From an uncultured Sutterella sp. (GTDB lineage Bacteria > Pseudomonadota > Gammaproteobacteria > Burkholderiales > Burkholderiaceae_F): a stretch of DNA of 64,000 bases. The DNA lies in assembly GCA_902463725.1 (NCBI GenBank), contig CABQGK010000004.1, forward strand, positions 165,434 through 229,433. Direction: 5' to 3'. The first letter of the stretch is position 1. The number at the start of each line of letters is the position of its first letter. The position numbers were made by a program, and so were the translations under genes. The notes under the pieces are model-generated. The model was given only the letters and a program-made list of their open reading frames with translations. It was not told the DNA's origin and searched no databases. Shown in pieces: positions 1 to 8,668 of the stretch.

Positions 1-986
1 TGGTGGTTTCCGACATTAACTGGACGGCAACGGCTCGCCACGCCGACATCGTGCTACCGGCTTGCACGACCTTTGAAACCAACGACATCACCAACATTGG
101 TACCTACACCAACGATGGTTTCGTAGCGATGCAGCAAGCAATTGAGCCGCAGTGGGAGTCGCGCACGAACTATTGGATCTTCACCGAGCTCAGCAAGCGC
201 ATGGGCGTGGAGAAGGAATTCACCGAAGGCCGTACCGCCGATGAGTGGATTGAAAAGCTCTACACGGATGCGAAGAAGTTTGGCGAACGCGTCGGTATCA
301 AGATGCCCGAGTTTGCCGACTTCTGGAAGAAGGGCTACCACATGTTCGATGTCAAGCCCGAAGACCGTGACTATGTGATGTTTGGGAAGTTCCGCGAAGA
401 TCCGAAGGCCAACGCGCTTGGCACGGAAAGTGGCCTCATTCAGCTCTATAGCACGAAGATCGCCTCCTACAAGTATGACGACTGCCAAGGGCATCCGATG
501 TACTTCAAGCCCGCGGAAGGGGTTCTCTCGGCAACGAAGGAATTCCCGCTTGCGCTCATGAGCTGTAAGAGCCGCTATCGTATGCACAGCCAGCTCGACA
601 GCACGGTCTCCAACCGCTTTGCCGATATTCAGGGTCGTGAACCCTGCTGGATCAATGTCGACGACGCGAAGGCGCTCGGCATTGCCAATGGCGACATCGT
701 CCTTGTGGAAAGCCGTCGCGGCGCGATCCTTGCGGGTGCTTACGTCACTGACCGTGTCATGAAGGGCGTTGTGGTGGTGCACCACGGTGCTTGGTACTCG
801 CCCATGAAGGTCAATGGTCGCGAGATCGATATCCACGGTAACTCGAACACGCTCACGCTCGATAAGCCCACCTCGAAGCTTGCCAACGGCAACATCGCGA
901 GCACGGCCAATGTCCGCGTGACGAAGTGGACGGGCGAGGTGCCGCCGGTCTACACGTGGTTTGAGCCGACCTTTAAGGCGGCGTAA
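1..986 (+). CDS. TMAO/DMSO reductase-like molybdoenzyme, C-terminal part
   Basis: This is the last 327 or so residues of a molybdopterin-guanine-dinucleotide oxidoreductase of the DMSO reductase family; the start lies left of the window and the first full codon is at base 3. The readable part begins in the catalytic domain (HADIVLPACTTFE) and ends in the molybdopterin dinucleotide-binding domain (REPCWINVDDAKALG, then GNSNTLTLD and TSKLANGN). The last two segments closely resemble TorA/BisC-type TMAO and DMSO reductases. By family it would be a periplasmic terminal reductase for an N- or S-oxide. The Mo ligand and any twin-arginine signal are outside the window, so the substrate cannot be set. 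A terminator follows. Confidence 0.85.
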   Translation, partial: VVSDINWTATARHADIVLPACTTFETNDITNIGTYTNDGFVAMQQAIEPQWESRTNYWIFTELSKRMGVEKEFTEGRTADEWIEKLYTDAKKFGERVGIKMPEFADFWKKGYHMFDVKPEDRDYVMFGKFREDPKANALGTESGLIQLYSTKIASYKYDDCQGHPMYFKPAEGVLSATKEFPLALMSCKSRYRMHSQLDSTVSNRFADIQGREPCWINVDDAKALGIANGDIVLVESRRGAILAGAYVTDRVMKGVVVVHHGAWYSPMKVNGREIDIHGNSNTLTLDKPTSKLANGNIASTANVRVTKWTGEVPPVYTWFEPTFKAA

Positions 987-1040
987 TGTATGCCGTGAGC
1001 GGTAGGCGCACATGCTTGCGCTAGAGCCGCTCGCAAGAGT

Positions 1041-1087
1041 AGGGTGGTGCTGCTCCTTTCTGAGAGAGGAGGGCACCACTCTTTTTA
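1041..1087 (+). terminator. Rho-independent terminator of the molybdoenzyme gene
   Basis: GTGGTGC at 1044-1050 pairs with GCACCAC at 1073-1079. An inner CTCCT/AGGAG stem extends the hairpin and a T-rich tail (TCTTTTT) follows. It lies 57 bases after the stop codon on the same strand, so the molybdoenzyme is probably the last gene of its transcript. Confidence 0.85.
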
Positions 1088-1273
1088 TCTGAGCGCCTCT
1101 CGCCTCCGCCCTGCCTAATCTTTGGGAGGGCGCTTCACAGGGGAGGCGCTTGCGCGTTATGATGAGACGGTCTCTGTCTCAAAATTAGACCCGCAACTTG
1201 CGCGCTTGCTACGCCCTGACGTCGCTGCGTTCTGAGCCTTGCGGGTTCCACTGGGTTGATATGGGTGCGAAGT

Positions 1274-1909
1274 ATGTCCGAGAAGAAAGAACTGCTCTAC
1301 GTTTTTGATGCTTATTGCGGGTGGTGCTACGGCTTTGATGAGCTCTTTGCGCCGATGCTTGCGCGGCTCCCGGAGCTGCCACTACGAATCCTCTCTGGCG
1401 GACTTTTTACCGGACGACGCGCTCAGCCGATTAAGAGCTACGGATACTTTCGTGAGGCGAACGTGCGGATCAACCGCGTCTACGGTGTGACCTTCGGTGA
1501 GGCCTACAACCGCTTGTTGGAAAGCTCTGACGAAGTGCTCGACAGCACGTACCCCGCGCTCGCGTTTAGCTACTTTCGGCAAGTACTCCCGATGAGCAAG
1601 TGGGGCGAGGCGATTCTTGGGATGCAGCGCGCGTTCTATCAAGATGGCTTGGTGCTAGGCAAGGCAGAAAATTACCGCGCACTCGCAGAGCCGCTCGGGC
1701 TAGCGGCGGATGCGCTCGTTGAGGCGCTCTCACAGCGCTTTACAGAGCCAGAGCTCGCTCAAGCGGAGTTTGCCGAGGTGCGCGACATTGGTGTGGAGAC
1801 GTTCCCAACGTTCGTAGGGCTTCGTGACGATGGTGTGGTGAACCTAATTTCTGGCGCCAGAACGCCTGACGATCTCATTGCCCATGTTGAAGCGTTTTTG
1901 AAAGACTAA
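1274..1909 (+). CDS. DsbA/FrnE-family thiol-disulfide oxidoreductase
   Basis: This 211-residue protein has a thioredoxin-fold redox centre, CGWC at residues 15-18, a helical insertion, and a likely cis-proline segment ETFPTFV near residue 180, in the order seen in DsbA/FrnE-like proteins. It has no signal peptide, so it probably works in the cytoplasm. That fits FrnE-type isomerases rather than periplasmic DsbA. The ATG at 1274 is preferred over a TTG 18 bases upstream because it places the redox motif at the usual distance from the N-terminus. No substrate can be assigned. The gene stands alone between a terminator and the helicase gene. Confidence 0.8.
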   Translation: MSEKKELLYVFDAYCGWCYGFDELFAPMLARLPELPLRILSGGLFTGRRAQPIKSYGYFREANVRINRVYGVTFGEAYNRLLESSDEVLDSTYPALAFSYFRQVLPMSKWGEAILGMQRAFYQDGLVLGKAENYRALAEPLGLAADALVEALSQRFTEPELAQAEFAEVRDIGVETFPTFVGLRDDGVVNLISGARTPDDLIAHVEAFLKD

Positions 1910-1980
1910 TCCATTCTGCGTGTGGCAAGTGAAGGTGTTTCGCTCGCCACAGCACCACCACCCGAGGAGAGCCGAGCACC

Positions 1981-4116
1981 ATGACCGAAGAACTTCCTAT
2001 CTATGGCGCGCTGAGAGCATGCTATTTAGCCGCTGATCGTCGTAATCTTGATAAGGCGCGATCCTTTCGAAGCCTCTTAGAGGATTTTTTCCGTAGTGTA
2101 GGCATGACGGTTGCGCCGGGCGTGAAGGGAAAAAGCCTTACGCAGGCGGTTTATCGCTATTTCAGCGGGTGCAGTAGTTCAAAAAAGGCCATTACGGCGC
2201 TCAATAAGCTCATCCACGAGCTCAATGCGTGTGTGCATGAGGAGCGTGAATTGAGTGACGAGGCGTTGCTCACGATGTATCAGACGCTGCTGCGTACGCT
2301 TCATTCGGGCACGGGCATTGCGCCGCACCTTGAGACGCTCGAGAGCGCGAAGCTCGCGGGGCGTCAGTTCTTAATGGGGCTCAATAAAGAGCAGCACGAT
2401 GCGGTGCTTGACAACGCCAAGACCGTGGTGGTGGACGCGGGCCCTGGGACTGGGAAAACCTTTTTGCTCGTTCGGCGCATGCTTGTGCACTTGGATAAAG
2501 CGCCGAACGCGCACGTCGTGGCCCTATCCTTTACGAACGCGGCCGCGGTGCAGCTGCGGGAAAAATTTACCGAAGCCTCGCGCCAAATTTCCCCAACGGC
2601 AGAGGTGTTTTTCAATACCCGTACAGCGACGATTCATAGCTACTGCTACCACCTTCTAGCTGATTATGCACTGCAGAACGGAGAGGTATTTACTGTGGAG
2701 TTCATCGATCCTGATGATGCTGCGGATCTTGCCGATGAGCTTGCTGCGCGTGAGCACCTCGATAGCGATGAGCATGCCTCTGCGCTCAGACTCTTCGAGG
2801 AGGGGATGCGTGTACAGGCGCTTGAGCATGTGCGAAAACTGGTAGTGGCCTTTAAGCGTGAGCGCCATTTGATTCACGTCGATGAGATTCTCGACTTATT
2901 TATCAAGGCGCTCGAAGCGGAGCCATTTCGAGCGTGGTTGCGCGGAAAGCTCGATCTGCTTTTGGTCGATGAGTGTCAGGACCTTACGAGCCGTATCTAC
3001 GAGATCATTCGCGCCCTTATTGAGCTTAATCCCGATGCGAAGCTCTTTTTTGTGGGAGATCCCCGACAGAACATCTTCGCCTTCAATGGGGGCTCGTACC
3101 GCAATCTGCTGAAGTTTTTGAAGCAACAAACGGAGCCGGTGTCGCATCGCACGTTGCGGCTAACGTACCGTTGCCCGCAAGTGGTGATTGATCGCGTGAA
3201 TGCGCTCAACTTTACCGATTGCGCTAATGCAAAATTGGCTCGGGCGGATTCGTCTTTGATTGGCGAGACGGAACTCATTATGGCCGAAGATCCAGTTGCT
3301 GAGGCAGCGGCGGTGGTCGAGCGCATTGCGCGCCTCGAGGACCCCGCGAGCGCAGCAGTGCTTTGCTCGTGGCTTTCGCCCTTAGAGGCGGTAGCAACGG
3401 AGCTCAATCGAGCGGGTATTGCTTGGGGGCTCAAAGGGGGGCGACGTACGGCGGCGCGAGATATTAAACGTCTGATGGCGTGCCTGCGCTATATCGAGCA
3501 GCGCACGGCAGATACGCATGACCGACTGCGCAACCGCTTTGCGGATTTGGATGAGCAACTCGTAGAGTCGCTCATCGAAAAGCTCAACCTCATCGCGGAT
3601 AAGCACAATGCACAACCGCAGAAAGTGGCTGACATCATTCGTGCTGTAGCACCCTTTATCAGCATCATCACCGAGCCCGATGAGGCGAGTGATCTTGAAG
3701 CGTTTGCGGCGCTCGCGGGCGAGGGCACGGATATTCGCGCGTTTCTCTATGAAGTTAACATGGGCCGTGCCGACCGCTTCGCTACCTTTTATGTATCGAA
3801 CTTCGCGGTGCAATGCACGGTACCTACCACGGCTGATAAGCCGCAGGTAACGCTCTCAACTATTCACTCGGCCAAGGGGCTCGAGTGGGAGCATGTCTAT
3901 GTCATCAGCCTCTTTGATGGCTGTTTACCCTCGTACCTCTGCGAAAAAGAGACCAACGTGGCCAAGTGCGAAGAAATGCTCAACGATGAGTGTAAGAAGT
4001 TTTACGTGGCCTGCACACGTTGCAAAGGCGAGCTGACGTTGAGCTTGCCACTGAAGACCTCAACGAGTTGGGGGATGCGCCGGCAGGTGCCGTCACGGTT
4101 CCTCTCGCTCGATTAA
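1981..4116 (+). CDS. UvrD/Rep-type superfamily I DNA helicase
   Basis: The 711-residue protein carries the SF1A helicase motifs in order: a Q-like motif (LNKEQHDAV), Walker A GPGTGKTF near residue 153, motif II VDECQDL near 330, motif III GDPRQNIFAFNGG near 360, motif IV around LTYRCPQ, motif V STIHSAKGLEW near 630 and motif VI FYVACTRCKGELTL. It should be an ATP-driven 3'-5' DNA translocase. The VDECQD variant and a 145-residue N-terminal extension of unknown function set it apart from housekeeping UvrD and Rep, which have VDEFQDTN. A GAGGAG ribosome site sits about ten bases before the ATG. No nuclease domain is visible. It may act in repair or defence; its role is unknown. Confidence 0.85.
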   Translation: MTEELPIYGALRACYLAADRRNLDKARSFRSLLEDFFRSVGMTVAPGVKGKSLTQAVYRYFSGCSSSKKAITALNKLIHELNACVHEERELSDEALLTMYQTLLRTLHSGTGIAPHLETLESAKLAGRQFLMGLNKEQHDAVLDNAKTVVVDAGPGTGKTFLLVRRMLVHLDKAPNAHVVALSFTNAAAVQLREKFTEASRQISPTAEVFFNTRTATIHSYCYHLLADYALQNGEVFTVEFIDPDDAADLADELAAREHLDSDEHASALRLFEEGMRVQALEHVRKLVVAFKRERHLIHVDEILDLFIKALEAEPFRAWLRGKLDLLLVDECQDLTSRIYEIIRALIELNPDAKLFFVGDPRQNIFAFNGGSYRNLLKFLKQQTEPVSHRTLRLTYRCPQVVIDRVNALNFTDCANAKLARADSSLIGETELIMAEDPVAEAAAVVERIARLEDPASAAVLCSWLSPLEAVATELNRAGIAWGLKGGRRTAARDIKRLMACLRYIEQRTADTHDRLRNRFADLDEQLVESLIEKLNLIADKHNAQPQKVADIIRAVAPFISIITEPDEASDLEAFAALAGEGTDIRAFLYEVNMGRADRFATFYVSNFAVQCTVPTTADKPQVTLSTIHSAKGLEWEHVYVISLFDGCLPSYLCEKETNVAKCEEMLNDECKKFYVACTRCKGELTLSLPLKTSTSWGMRRQVPSRFLSLD

Positions 4117-4150
4117 GTGGAGAGGGCGCTCGGGCGGAAGCGGCACTCGC

Positions 4151-4759
4151 CTAGGAGAGCGGCTTAACCACATGAAGCGCCTCACCCACGAGCTTCACGT
4201 CCTCTTTACGATAGGGGTAGCGCAACTCTCCTTCGCGCGGCTCTGCGCAGAAGGATACGCTAGCATCCGTGCCGATCGTGAGTCGCGCGAGAAGCCGTCC
4301 CTCTGGCGTATCAATCAACACAAGGGCATTGGGGCGCACGCGATGTGTGGTGCGCACCAGCACCAAGTCCCCTTCGTCAATGCCTGCAGCTAAGAGACTG
4401 CGGTCTGGCATGCGGTACTCGATGAGTTCGGCATCGAGTAGCGCTGGCAACGCCGCTTCGGCCCGCGCATAAAGCGGCAACTGTAAGCGCCGTTCACGTT
4501 CGGCGCAACTTAAGTTGCTGGTGCGATCTAGGACGCGCCGCAGCCACTCATACTCGCCGAGCACCCGATACGCCTCGCGCTGTGCATGGGTGAGCCGAAC
4601 CTGTACCGTTACGCCCATCGGAGCGTTCGCCTTGGGACGACGCCCTCGGCGTTTCAGTTGGGACTGGACTTCAGCGCTCGCACCACTGTCGGGCGCGCTG
4701 CGATCATCGTGGGTCGTTGGCACAAATGGGCTCCTAATGAGTGATTGGGTGAAGCCCAT
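4151..4759 (-). CDS. S24/LexA-like C-terminal domain protein, probably without protease activity
   Basis: This 202-residue protein has a basic N-terminal part (KRRGRRPKA), a helical middle, and a C-terminal segment resembling the S24 (LexA/UmuD) fold: PDRSLLAAGIDEGDLVLV, then PEGRLLARLTIG. In active S24 proteins the second motif carries the catalytic lysine (typically VKR); here that position reads as alanine in LAR. I infer a fold kept for dimerisation or regulation rather than self-cleavage. The reading frame is open up to 4828, inside the neighbouring gene. The ATG at 4759 is preferred because it avoids that overlap, but the ribosome site is weak and the start is uncertain. Confidence 0.55.
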   Translation of the reverse strand: MGFTQSLIRSPFVPTTHDDRSAPDSGASAEVQSQLKRRGRRPKANAPMGVTVQVRLTHAQREAYRVLGEYEWLRRVLDRTSNLSCAERERRLQLPLYARAEAALPALLDAELIEYRMPDRSLLAAGIDEGDLVLVRTTHRVRPNALVLIDTPEGRLLARLTIGTDASVSFCAEPREGELRYPYRKEDVKLVGEALHVVKPLS

Positions 4760-4793
4760 TGTCGCACAACACTGCTCGCTTTGCGGCAGGCGC

Positions 4794-5384
4794 TTAGCGC
4801 GCGTAGTAACGCTCAAGGTGCGCAGCAAGCCGCACCCAATCGGCTTCGAGGGTAGGATTTTTGAAAATGTCGTTGATCATGAAGCTGGGCATTGCGCGCA
4901 TGCCAAGGAATTCAAAGGCCTTGTGCACGGGGAAAGCCACCGCGTCAAAGCCTTTGCCTTCAAAGAATTCGAGCGGTTCTGTAAACGCTTCAAGTGGTGC
5001 ATTCCAGGTGGTAGAGAGCATATAGGTTTTGTCGTGGAAGCGCCCACCGCTACCGTAGAGGTGGGTGCGGTTAGCGCGGCTGCGTCCATCCGTTGGCTGC
5101 ACCGCGTCGGTCATGAACACTTCATCGATATAGCGCTTCACTTGCCAAGGCAACCCCATCCACCAACCCGGGAACTGGAGGATGACGCTATCGGCGGCAA
5201 GCAACTTTTTGCCTTCTTCTTGTGCGTCCCACTGATCGTCGACGTTCGTGACGACAACCTTGTGACCGTACCCAGTGAGTTGTGCGCGCATGCGCTCAAC
5301 AACTGCGGCATTGAGGCTGCCGCCCTGACCGTGAAATTTCACACCACCATTGATAATCAGAATCGAGAGACCGTCTTGAGACAT
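4794..5384 (-). CDS. mdaB: MdaB-type NAD(P)H quinone reductase
   Basis: The 196-residue flavodoxin-fold protein is close in length to E. coli MdaB (193). It has the FMN phosphate-binding start (ILIINGG), the FPGWWMGLPWQVKRYIDEVF segment typical of MdaB and related NAD(P)H dehydrogenases, and the GGRFHDK stretch. It should reduce quinones with NAD(P)H by two electrons in the cytoplasm, protecting against quinone redox cycling. An AAGGAA ribosome site precedes the ATG. The downstream S24-like gene may be co-transcribed, being on the same strand 34 bases away. Confidence 0.85.
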   Translation of the reverse strand: MSQDGLSILIINGGVKFHGQGGSLNAAVVERMRAQLTGYGHKVVVTNVDDQWDAQEEGKKLLAADSVILQFPGWWMGLPWQVKRYIDEVFMTDAVQPTDGRSRANRTHLYGSGGRFHDKTYMLSTTWNAPLEAFTEPLEFFEGKGFDAVAFPVHKAFEFLGMRAMPSFMINDIFKNPTLEADWVRLAAHLERYYAR

Positions 5385-5673
5385 TGTGATTCCTTCGTAT
5401 TTCGTTTTTTGTCAACGCGCACTCTTTGCGCGGCGAAGTGTCACCGAGTATAACGCCAAAGCTTAAGGAACAAAAAGGTGACCGTCTATCGCTGGTGTCG
5501 AGCTTGATCGTGTTGGTACATATTTGCGCGCCTTGCGCGTGGGACGTTCTTGTGCAACGGGGAGCGCACTCAGCGGTGTACGCCGTGCGGTTGACTGAGC
5601 CGCTTTTGTGCTTTGTCTTTGCAAGCGTGTCGTGGATTGAGAAGCGGCAGAAGAGGCTACTAAAGAAAACACA

Positions 5674-6324
5674 TCAAATTTCAAAGGTTGCTTCGTACGC
5701 GTGAGCACGTTCGAGCGCCTTTGTGAGTTCTTCCAGTGAGTGCACGCGTAGTTTACGGTAAAGGTTGTTACGATGTCCTTGTACAGTGCGTATTGAGAGC
5801 GCGAGCTGTCCGGCGATCTGACGGTTTTCTAGCCCCTTCATAAGGAGTTTGATGATTTCCTGCTCCCGCTCACTCATCCCTCGTAGCGCCCAATAGCAGT
5901 CTCGTGCATTGAGTTGTCCTTCTCGTTCGAGGTAGCTGAGCTCACAAGCGCGCTCTATCGTTTGCACAAACTCGTCAATGGCTACGGGTTTTTGTAGAAA
6001 GTCAAAAGCACCATAGCGAAACGCTTTAACGGAGACGTCAAGGTCACCGTGCCCCGTCAAAATGATAATGGGGATGTGGTGTCCACGTGCAATGAGCTCA
6101 CGTTGCAACTCCAACCCATTCATTTCTGGCATGCGAATATCAAGCACCAAACACCCAGGCATGTATCGATCGTCTGATGAGAGGAACTGTTTTGCACTCT
6201 CAAACATTTGTGTGCGCCAACCGCGGCACTCTAGGTCAAAACTCACGGCTTCTCGGAGACCTCTATCATCGTCGACGATACGCACTAACACCTCTTGTTT
6301 TTCTTTCTCGCTAAGCATGGTCAA
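5674..6324 (-). CDS. FixJ/TtrR-like response regulator
   Basis: This 216-residue two-component response regulator has an N-terminal receiver domain (acidic DDD near 18-20, phospho-acceptor Asp62 in CLVLDIRMPEMNG, ILTGHGD, and FLQKPV with the conserved lysine). Its C-terminal LuxR-type helix-turn-helix is at about 150-210 (MSEREQEIIKLL, NRQIAGQLALSIRTVQGH). The FixJ/TtrR subgroup fits best. Its start overlaps the kinase gene's end by 14 bases, so the two are co-translated partners. The operon context makes it the likely activator of the upstream flavoprotein and cytochrome genes. The 12-base palindrome at 10326 is a candidate binding site. Confidence 0.85.
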   Translation of the reverse strand: MTMLSEKEKQEVLVRIVDDDRGLREAVSFDLECRGWRTQMFESAKQFLSSDDRYMPGCLVLDIRMPEMNGLELQRELIARGHHIPIIILTGHGDLDVSVKAFRYGAFDFLQKPVAIDEFVQTIERACELSYLEREGQLNARDCYWALRGMSEREQEIIKLLMKGLENRQIAGQLALSIRTVQGHRNNLYRKLRVHSLEELTKALERAHAYEATFEI

Positions 6325-8152
6325 CTCCTTCAGAGCTATTCCAACGGGGCAAGGTAACCTGAGCGGTTAACCCGCCGGTTGGGTTAGGGGTGAGAGAGAG
6401 GCGACCGCCTGTGAGCTCTAGGATGGACTCAACAATGGGCAATCCTAAGCCTAAGCCATCCTTTTTCTTGCTAGTGAGTGGTGTGCGCATATCGTCTATC
6501 GCTTTGGTGGTTAGCAGCACGCCTGAATTCGTAATGGTAATCACGATGTGTTCGGTTGTCGCTTTGGTGTCAATGCTTAACGTTGGATGAGTGGCTTCGA
6601 GTGCAGCATCTCGTGCATTTTTCACGAGATTCCAGAGGGCGAGCTCCAACTCAAGCTCATCTCCGTGTGTTGTGAGAGATTTTGGCAATGGCGAGTGAGC
6701 CAAAAAGTCAATCCCCTCTACACGAAGCCATCCAATGAGCTTAGAGAGAATAGGAACCACGTCAACTACTTTTTCATTGTGGCCCTTTGAACGGCCATAT
6801 TGACGAACTTTGTTCACAATAGAGATCGCACGCTCCGTTTGCTCGAGTAAGCGCTCTCGACTTTTGCTGAGTAGCTCACGGTTTGGACGCTCCGCTTTGA
6901 GCAAAATGTTTTGAGCATCGAGGTAATGCCGTAGCGATGAGAGTGGCTGTGCGAGTTCGTGTGTGATCATACTCGAGAGCATGCTGACGGTATTAGCTTT
7001 TTGAAGCTTTTCCATGGCGGTGTTGACCGCTCGGTATTTGGCCTCAAGTGCGCGCTCTTTTTGGATGGTGTTTTGTAATTCCTCGGTTTTTTCCTCTACT
7101 AATTGATTTGCACGGATGCTATGTGCGACAACGCCTGCCATGATCAGCAGCAGCGCACTTAGCCAGACCTTATTCCCGTTGACCCAATCCCGAAAACTGG
7201 TGTTGTTGAGATAGGCATATGGACCGATCTTGAGAACGCGGTAGAGTGTGTCGACAGCAGTAAAGTCCGTTGCAATGCTCCATGCTTCGCTAGTGCCCTC
7301 CGTTTTTAGAGAGAGCACTGTGCGAGCAACTTGTCGTGCCAGCTCTGGGTCTACGCCATTTAGAACAGCTAAAGTGTGACCAGGGTAGGTTCGTGTGCTC
7401 ACTTGGCACTGCAGAGCTTGCGTTGACTGAGCATTAATGACGCGAAAGTCTTGCGATAGTTTTTCGGGTAATGCCTCTAAGGCGCACGCTGGCAAAAATG
7501 CTACATCTGCCTGGCCTGCGTTAAGTCGCTCAAGAATACTGTAGAGGTGAGGATTGCCTACGAATTGAGTGCTCTGGAAAAATGTGTACGGATCGGTGTC
7601 GAGGGAGAGCGCGATTTCCGCTAATCCAATGCGGTACCCGTAGAAGGCCGTTGGGTAGGATGCGATTAAGCGTTTACCACGTAACTCACGAATGTCTTGA
7701 TAGGTTGAGGTGCGAGTAACCACGTAGGCGATACCTGCGCTGTGGTTGGGGTCAGGGAGGTGTTCGTTAAATTGCGTAGCAATGCTTCTCGCCCCATAGG
7801 GGATATTGCGCCAGAAAAAACCAGAGCTTGCAATAAAAAAGTCCACGTCACCGGAGTGGATTTTTTTCTCAAGTGTTTCGGAATCGAACACTTGGAAAAC
7901 TACTTCTCTAGGGGCGAGTGCTTTACGAATGGCGGTGAGCGTCCCGTCAATACGATTCGTGAATTCCACCGTGGAATTGAATTCAATCATAGCCACACGT
8001 ACCACTTCGCTAGGGGTGTGGACATTCGCGTTGGTTTCGGCCTGTTGGTGTCCTTGAGGGGCTGCACTGTAAACCTGAATGGAAAAAAGTCCAAGGGCGC
8101 ACAAGCCAAAAATGAGGCTAAGCACTACATTGTAGAGGTGCGACTTTTTCAT
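6311..8152 (-). CDS. TtrS-like sensor kinase with periplasmic PhnD-type binding domain
   Basis: The 613-residue membrane sensor kinase has an N-terminal export or membrane segment (to about 30). A periplasmic domain at about 45-290 resembles PhnD/phosphonate-type substrate-binding proteins (VRVAMIEFNST, ELRGKRLIASYPTAF, LNAGQADVAFLPACAL). A membrane helix lies near 325-345 (VWLSALLLIMAGVVAH), followed by a short coiled coil. The kinase core has His398 (MITHELAQPLSSL), N box WNLVKNARDA and G box GLGLGLPIVES. TtrS, the tetrathionate sensor, has this architecture. The ATG at 8152 has a strong GGAGGAG site and is preferred over one 45 bases upstream. I infer that it senses the acceptor reduced by the neighbouring flavoprotein. 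Confidence 0.85.
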   Translation of the reverse strand: MKKSHLYNVVLSLIFGLCALGLFSIQVYSAAPQGHQQAETNANVHTPSEVVRVAMIEFNSTVEFTNRIDGTLTAIRKALAPREVVFQVFDSETLEKKIHSGDVDFFIASSGFFWRNIPYGARSIATQFNEHLPDPNHSAGIAYVVTRTSTYQDIRELRGKRLIASYPTAFYGYRIGLAEIALSLDTDPYTFFQSTQFVGNPHLYSILERLNAGQADVAFLPACALEALPEKLSQDFRVINAQSTQALQCQVSTRTYPGHTLAVLNGVDPELARQVARTVLSLKTEGTSEAWSIATDFTAVDTLYRVLKIGPYAYLNNTSFRDWVNGNKVWLSALLLIMAGVVAHSIRANQLVEEKTEELQNTIQKERALEAKYRAVNTAMEKLQKANTVSMLSSMITHELAQPLSSLRHYLDAQNILLKAERPNRELLSKSRERLLEQTERAISIVNKVRQYGRSKGHNEKVVDVVPILSKLIGWLRVEGIDFLAHSPLPKSLTTHGDELELELALWNLVKNARDAALEATHPTLSIDTKATTEHIVITITNSGVLLTTKAIDDMRTPLTSKKKDGLGLGLPIVESILELTGGRLSLTPNPTGGLTAQVTLPRWNSSEGVDHA

Positions 8153-8215
8153 TTTCTCCTCCCAAGTCCGAGTGTGATTGCGCCGAACATTAAGCATGAT
8201 CGGCGCGAAGAAAGT

Positions 8216-8575
8216 CTACTTGTGGCACGAGCTGCAAGCCTGGAACTTATAGTTGTGGTGGCATTCATAGCAAATGCTTACTTCAACTTTAGTGTCCTTG
8301 AAGCCTTTTGGAGGCGGAAGCGTATGTGGCTTATGGCAGTTGGTGCAATCTGGAAAATCTTCGGGTTTCTGGGAGTCATGCGGCACAAAGCGGTGCGGAT
8401 TAATGGTCTGCCCGTCTGTATTGTAATGGACTTCTTTTTTGAGGAAGGTCTCTAGCGGACCATGACAAGTCAGACAGGTATCTTTGCTGCTTTTAGGAGC
8501 TTCTGCCTGAGAGGGCAGTGCGGTAAGCGCCAGCCCAGCACACAGGGCTATTGAGAGAAGAAATTGTTTTTTCAT
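8216..8575 (-). CDS. Exported tetraheme cytochrome c
   Basis: This 119-residue protein starts with a Sec signal peptide (MKKQFLLSIALCAGLALTA...SQA). It has four CXXCH haem-binding motifs: CLTCH, CTNCH, CYECH and CSSCH, the last at the C-terminus. It resembles the haem domain of periplasmic fumarate reductase Fcc3 made as a separate subunit. It should carry electrons from a membrane quinol oxidase of the NapC/CymA class, not seen in this window, to the flavoprotein encoded just upstream. The 93-base gap to that gene holds a hairpin that may set relative expression. Confidence 0.9.
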   Translation of the reverse strand: MKKQFLLSIALCAGLALTALPSQAEAPKSSKDTCLTCHGPLETFLKKEVHYNTDGQTINPHRFVPHDSQKPEDFPDCTNCHKPHTLPPPKGFKDTKVEVSICYECHHNYKFQACSSCHK

Positions 8576-8601
8576 GACAGGCTTTTGGGCAATGATGAGG
8601 C

Positions 8602-8637
8602 CGTAGCAGTACTCGGAGACAAGAAGTCACTGCTACG
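8602..8637 (-). promoter_or_regulatory. Intercistronic hairpin between flavoprotein and cytochrome genes
   Basis: CGTAGCAGT at 8602-8610 pairs perfectly with ACTGCTACG at 8629-8637 across an 18-base loop. It has no T-run on the minus strand. A role in mRNA processing or stability within the operon is likelier than termination, because the cytochrome gene follows at once. Confidence 0.55.
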
Positions 8638-8668
8638 ACCTCTAGGAAAAAAGGAAGAATCGGAAACG

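Noticed and set aside
54..1079. Long minus-strand frame of 341 codons opposite the molybdoenzyme
   Set aside because: It is antisense to a clearly conserved domain, arginine-rich and of unnatural composition, with no ribosome site. It is a shadow of a GC-rich gene.
1190..1245. CCCGCAA...TTGCGGG dyad resembling a tRNA or cloverleaf
   Set aside because: It has no acceptor-stem and anticodon arrangement of a tRNA; only one 7-base outer stem is convincing.
4515..5453. Plus-strand frame of 312 codons across the S24-like and mdaB genes
   Set aside because: It spans two genes of the opposite strand, one with strong family motifs, and has no recognisable domain.
5385..5673. Possible small genes between mdaB and the response regulator
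   Set aside because: Two short opposite frames overlap each other; neither has a ribosome site or a recognisable product.
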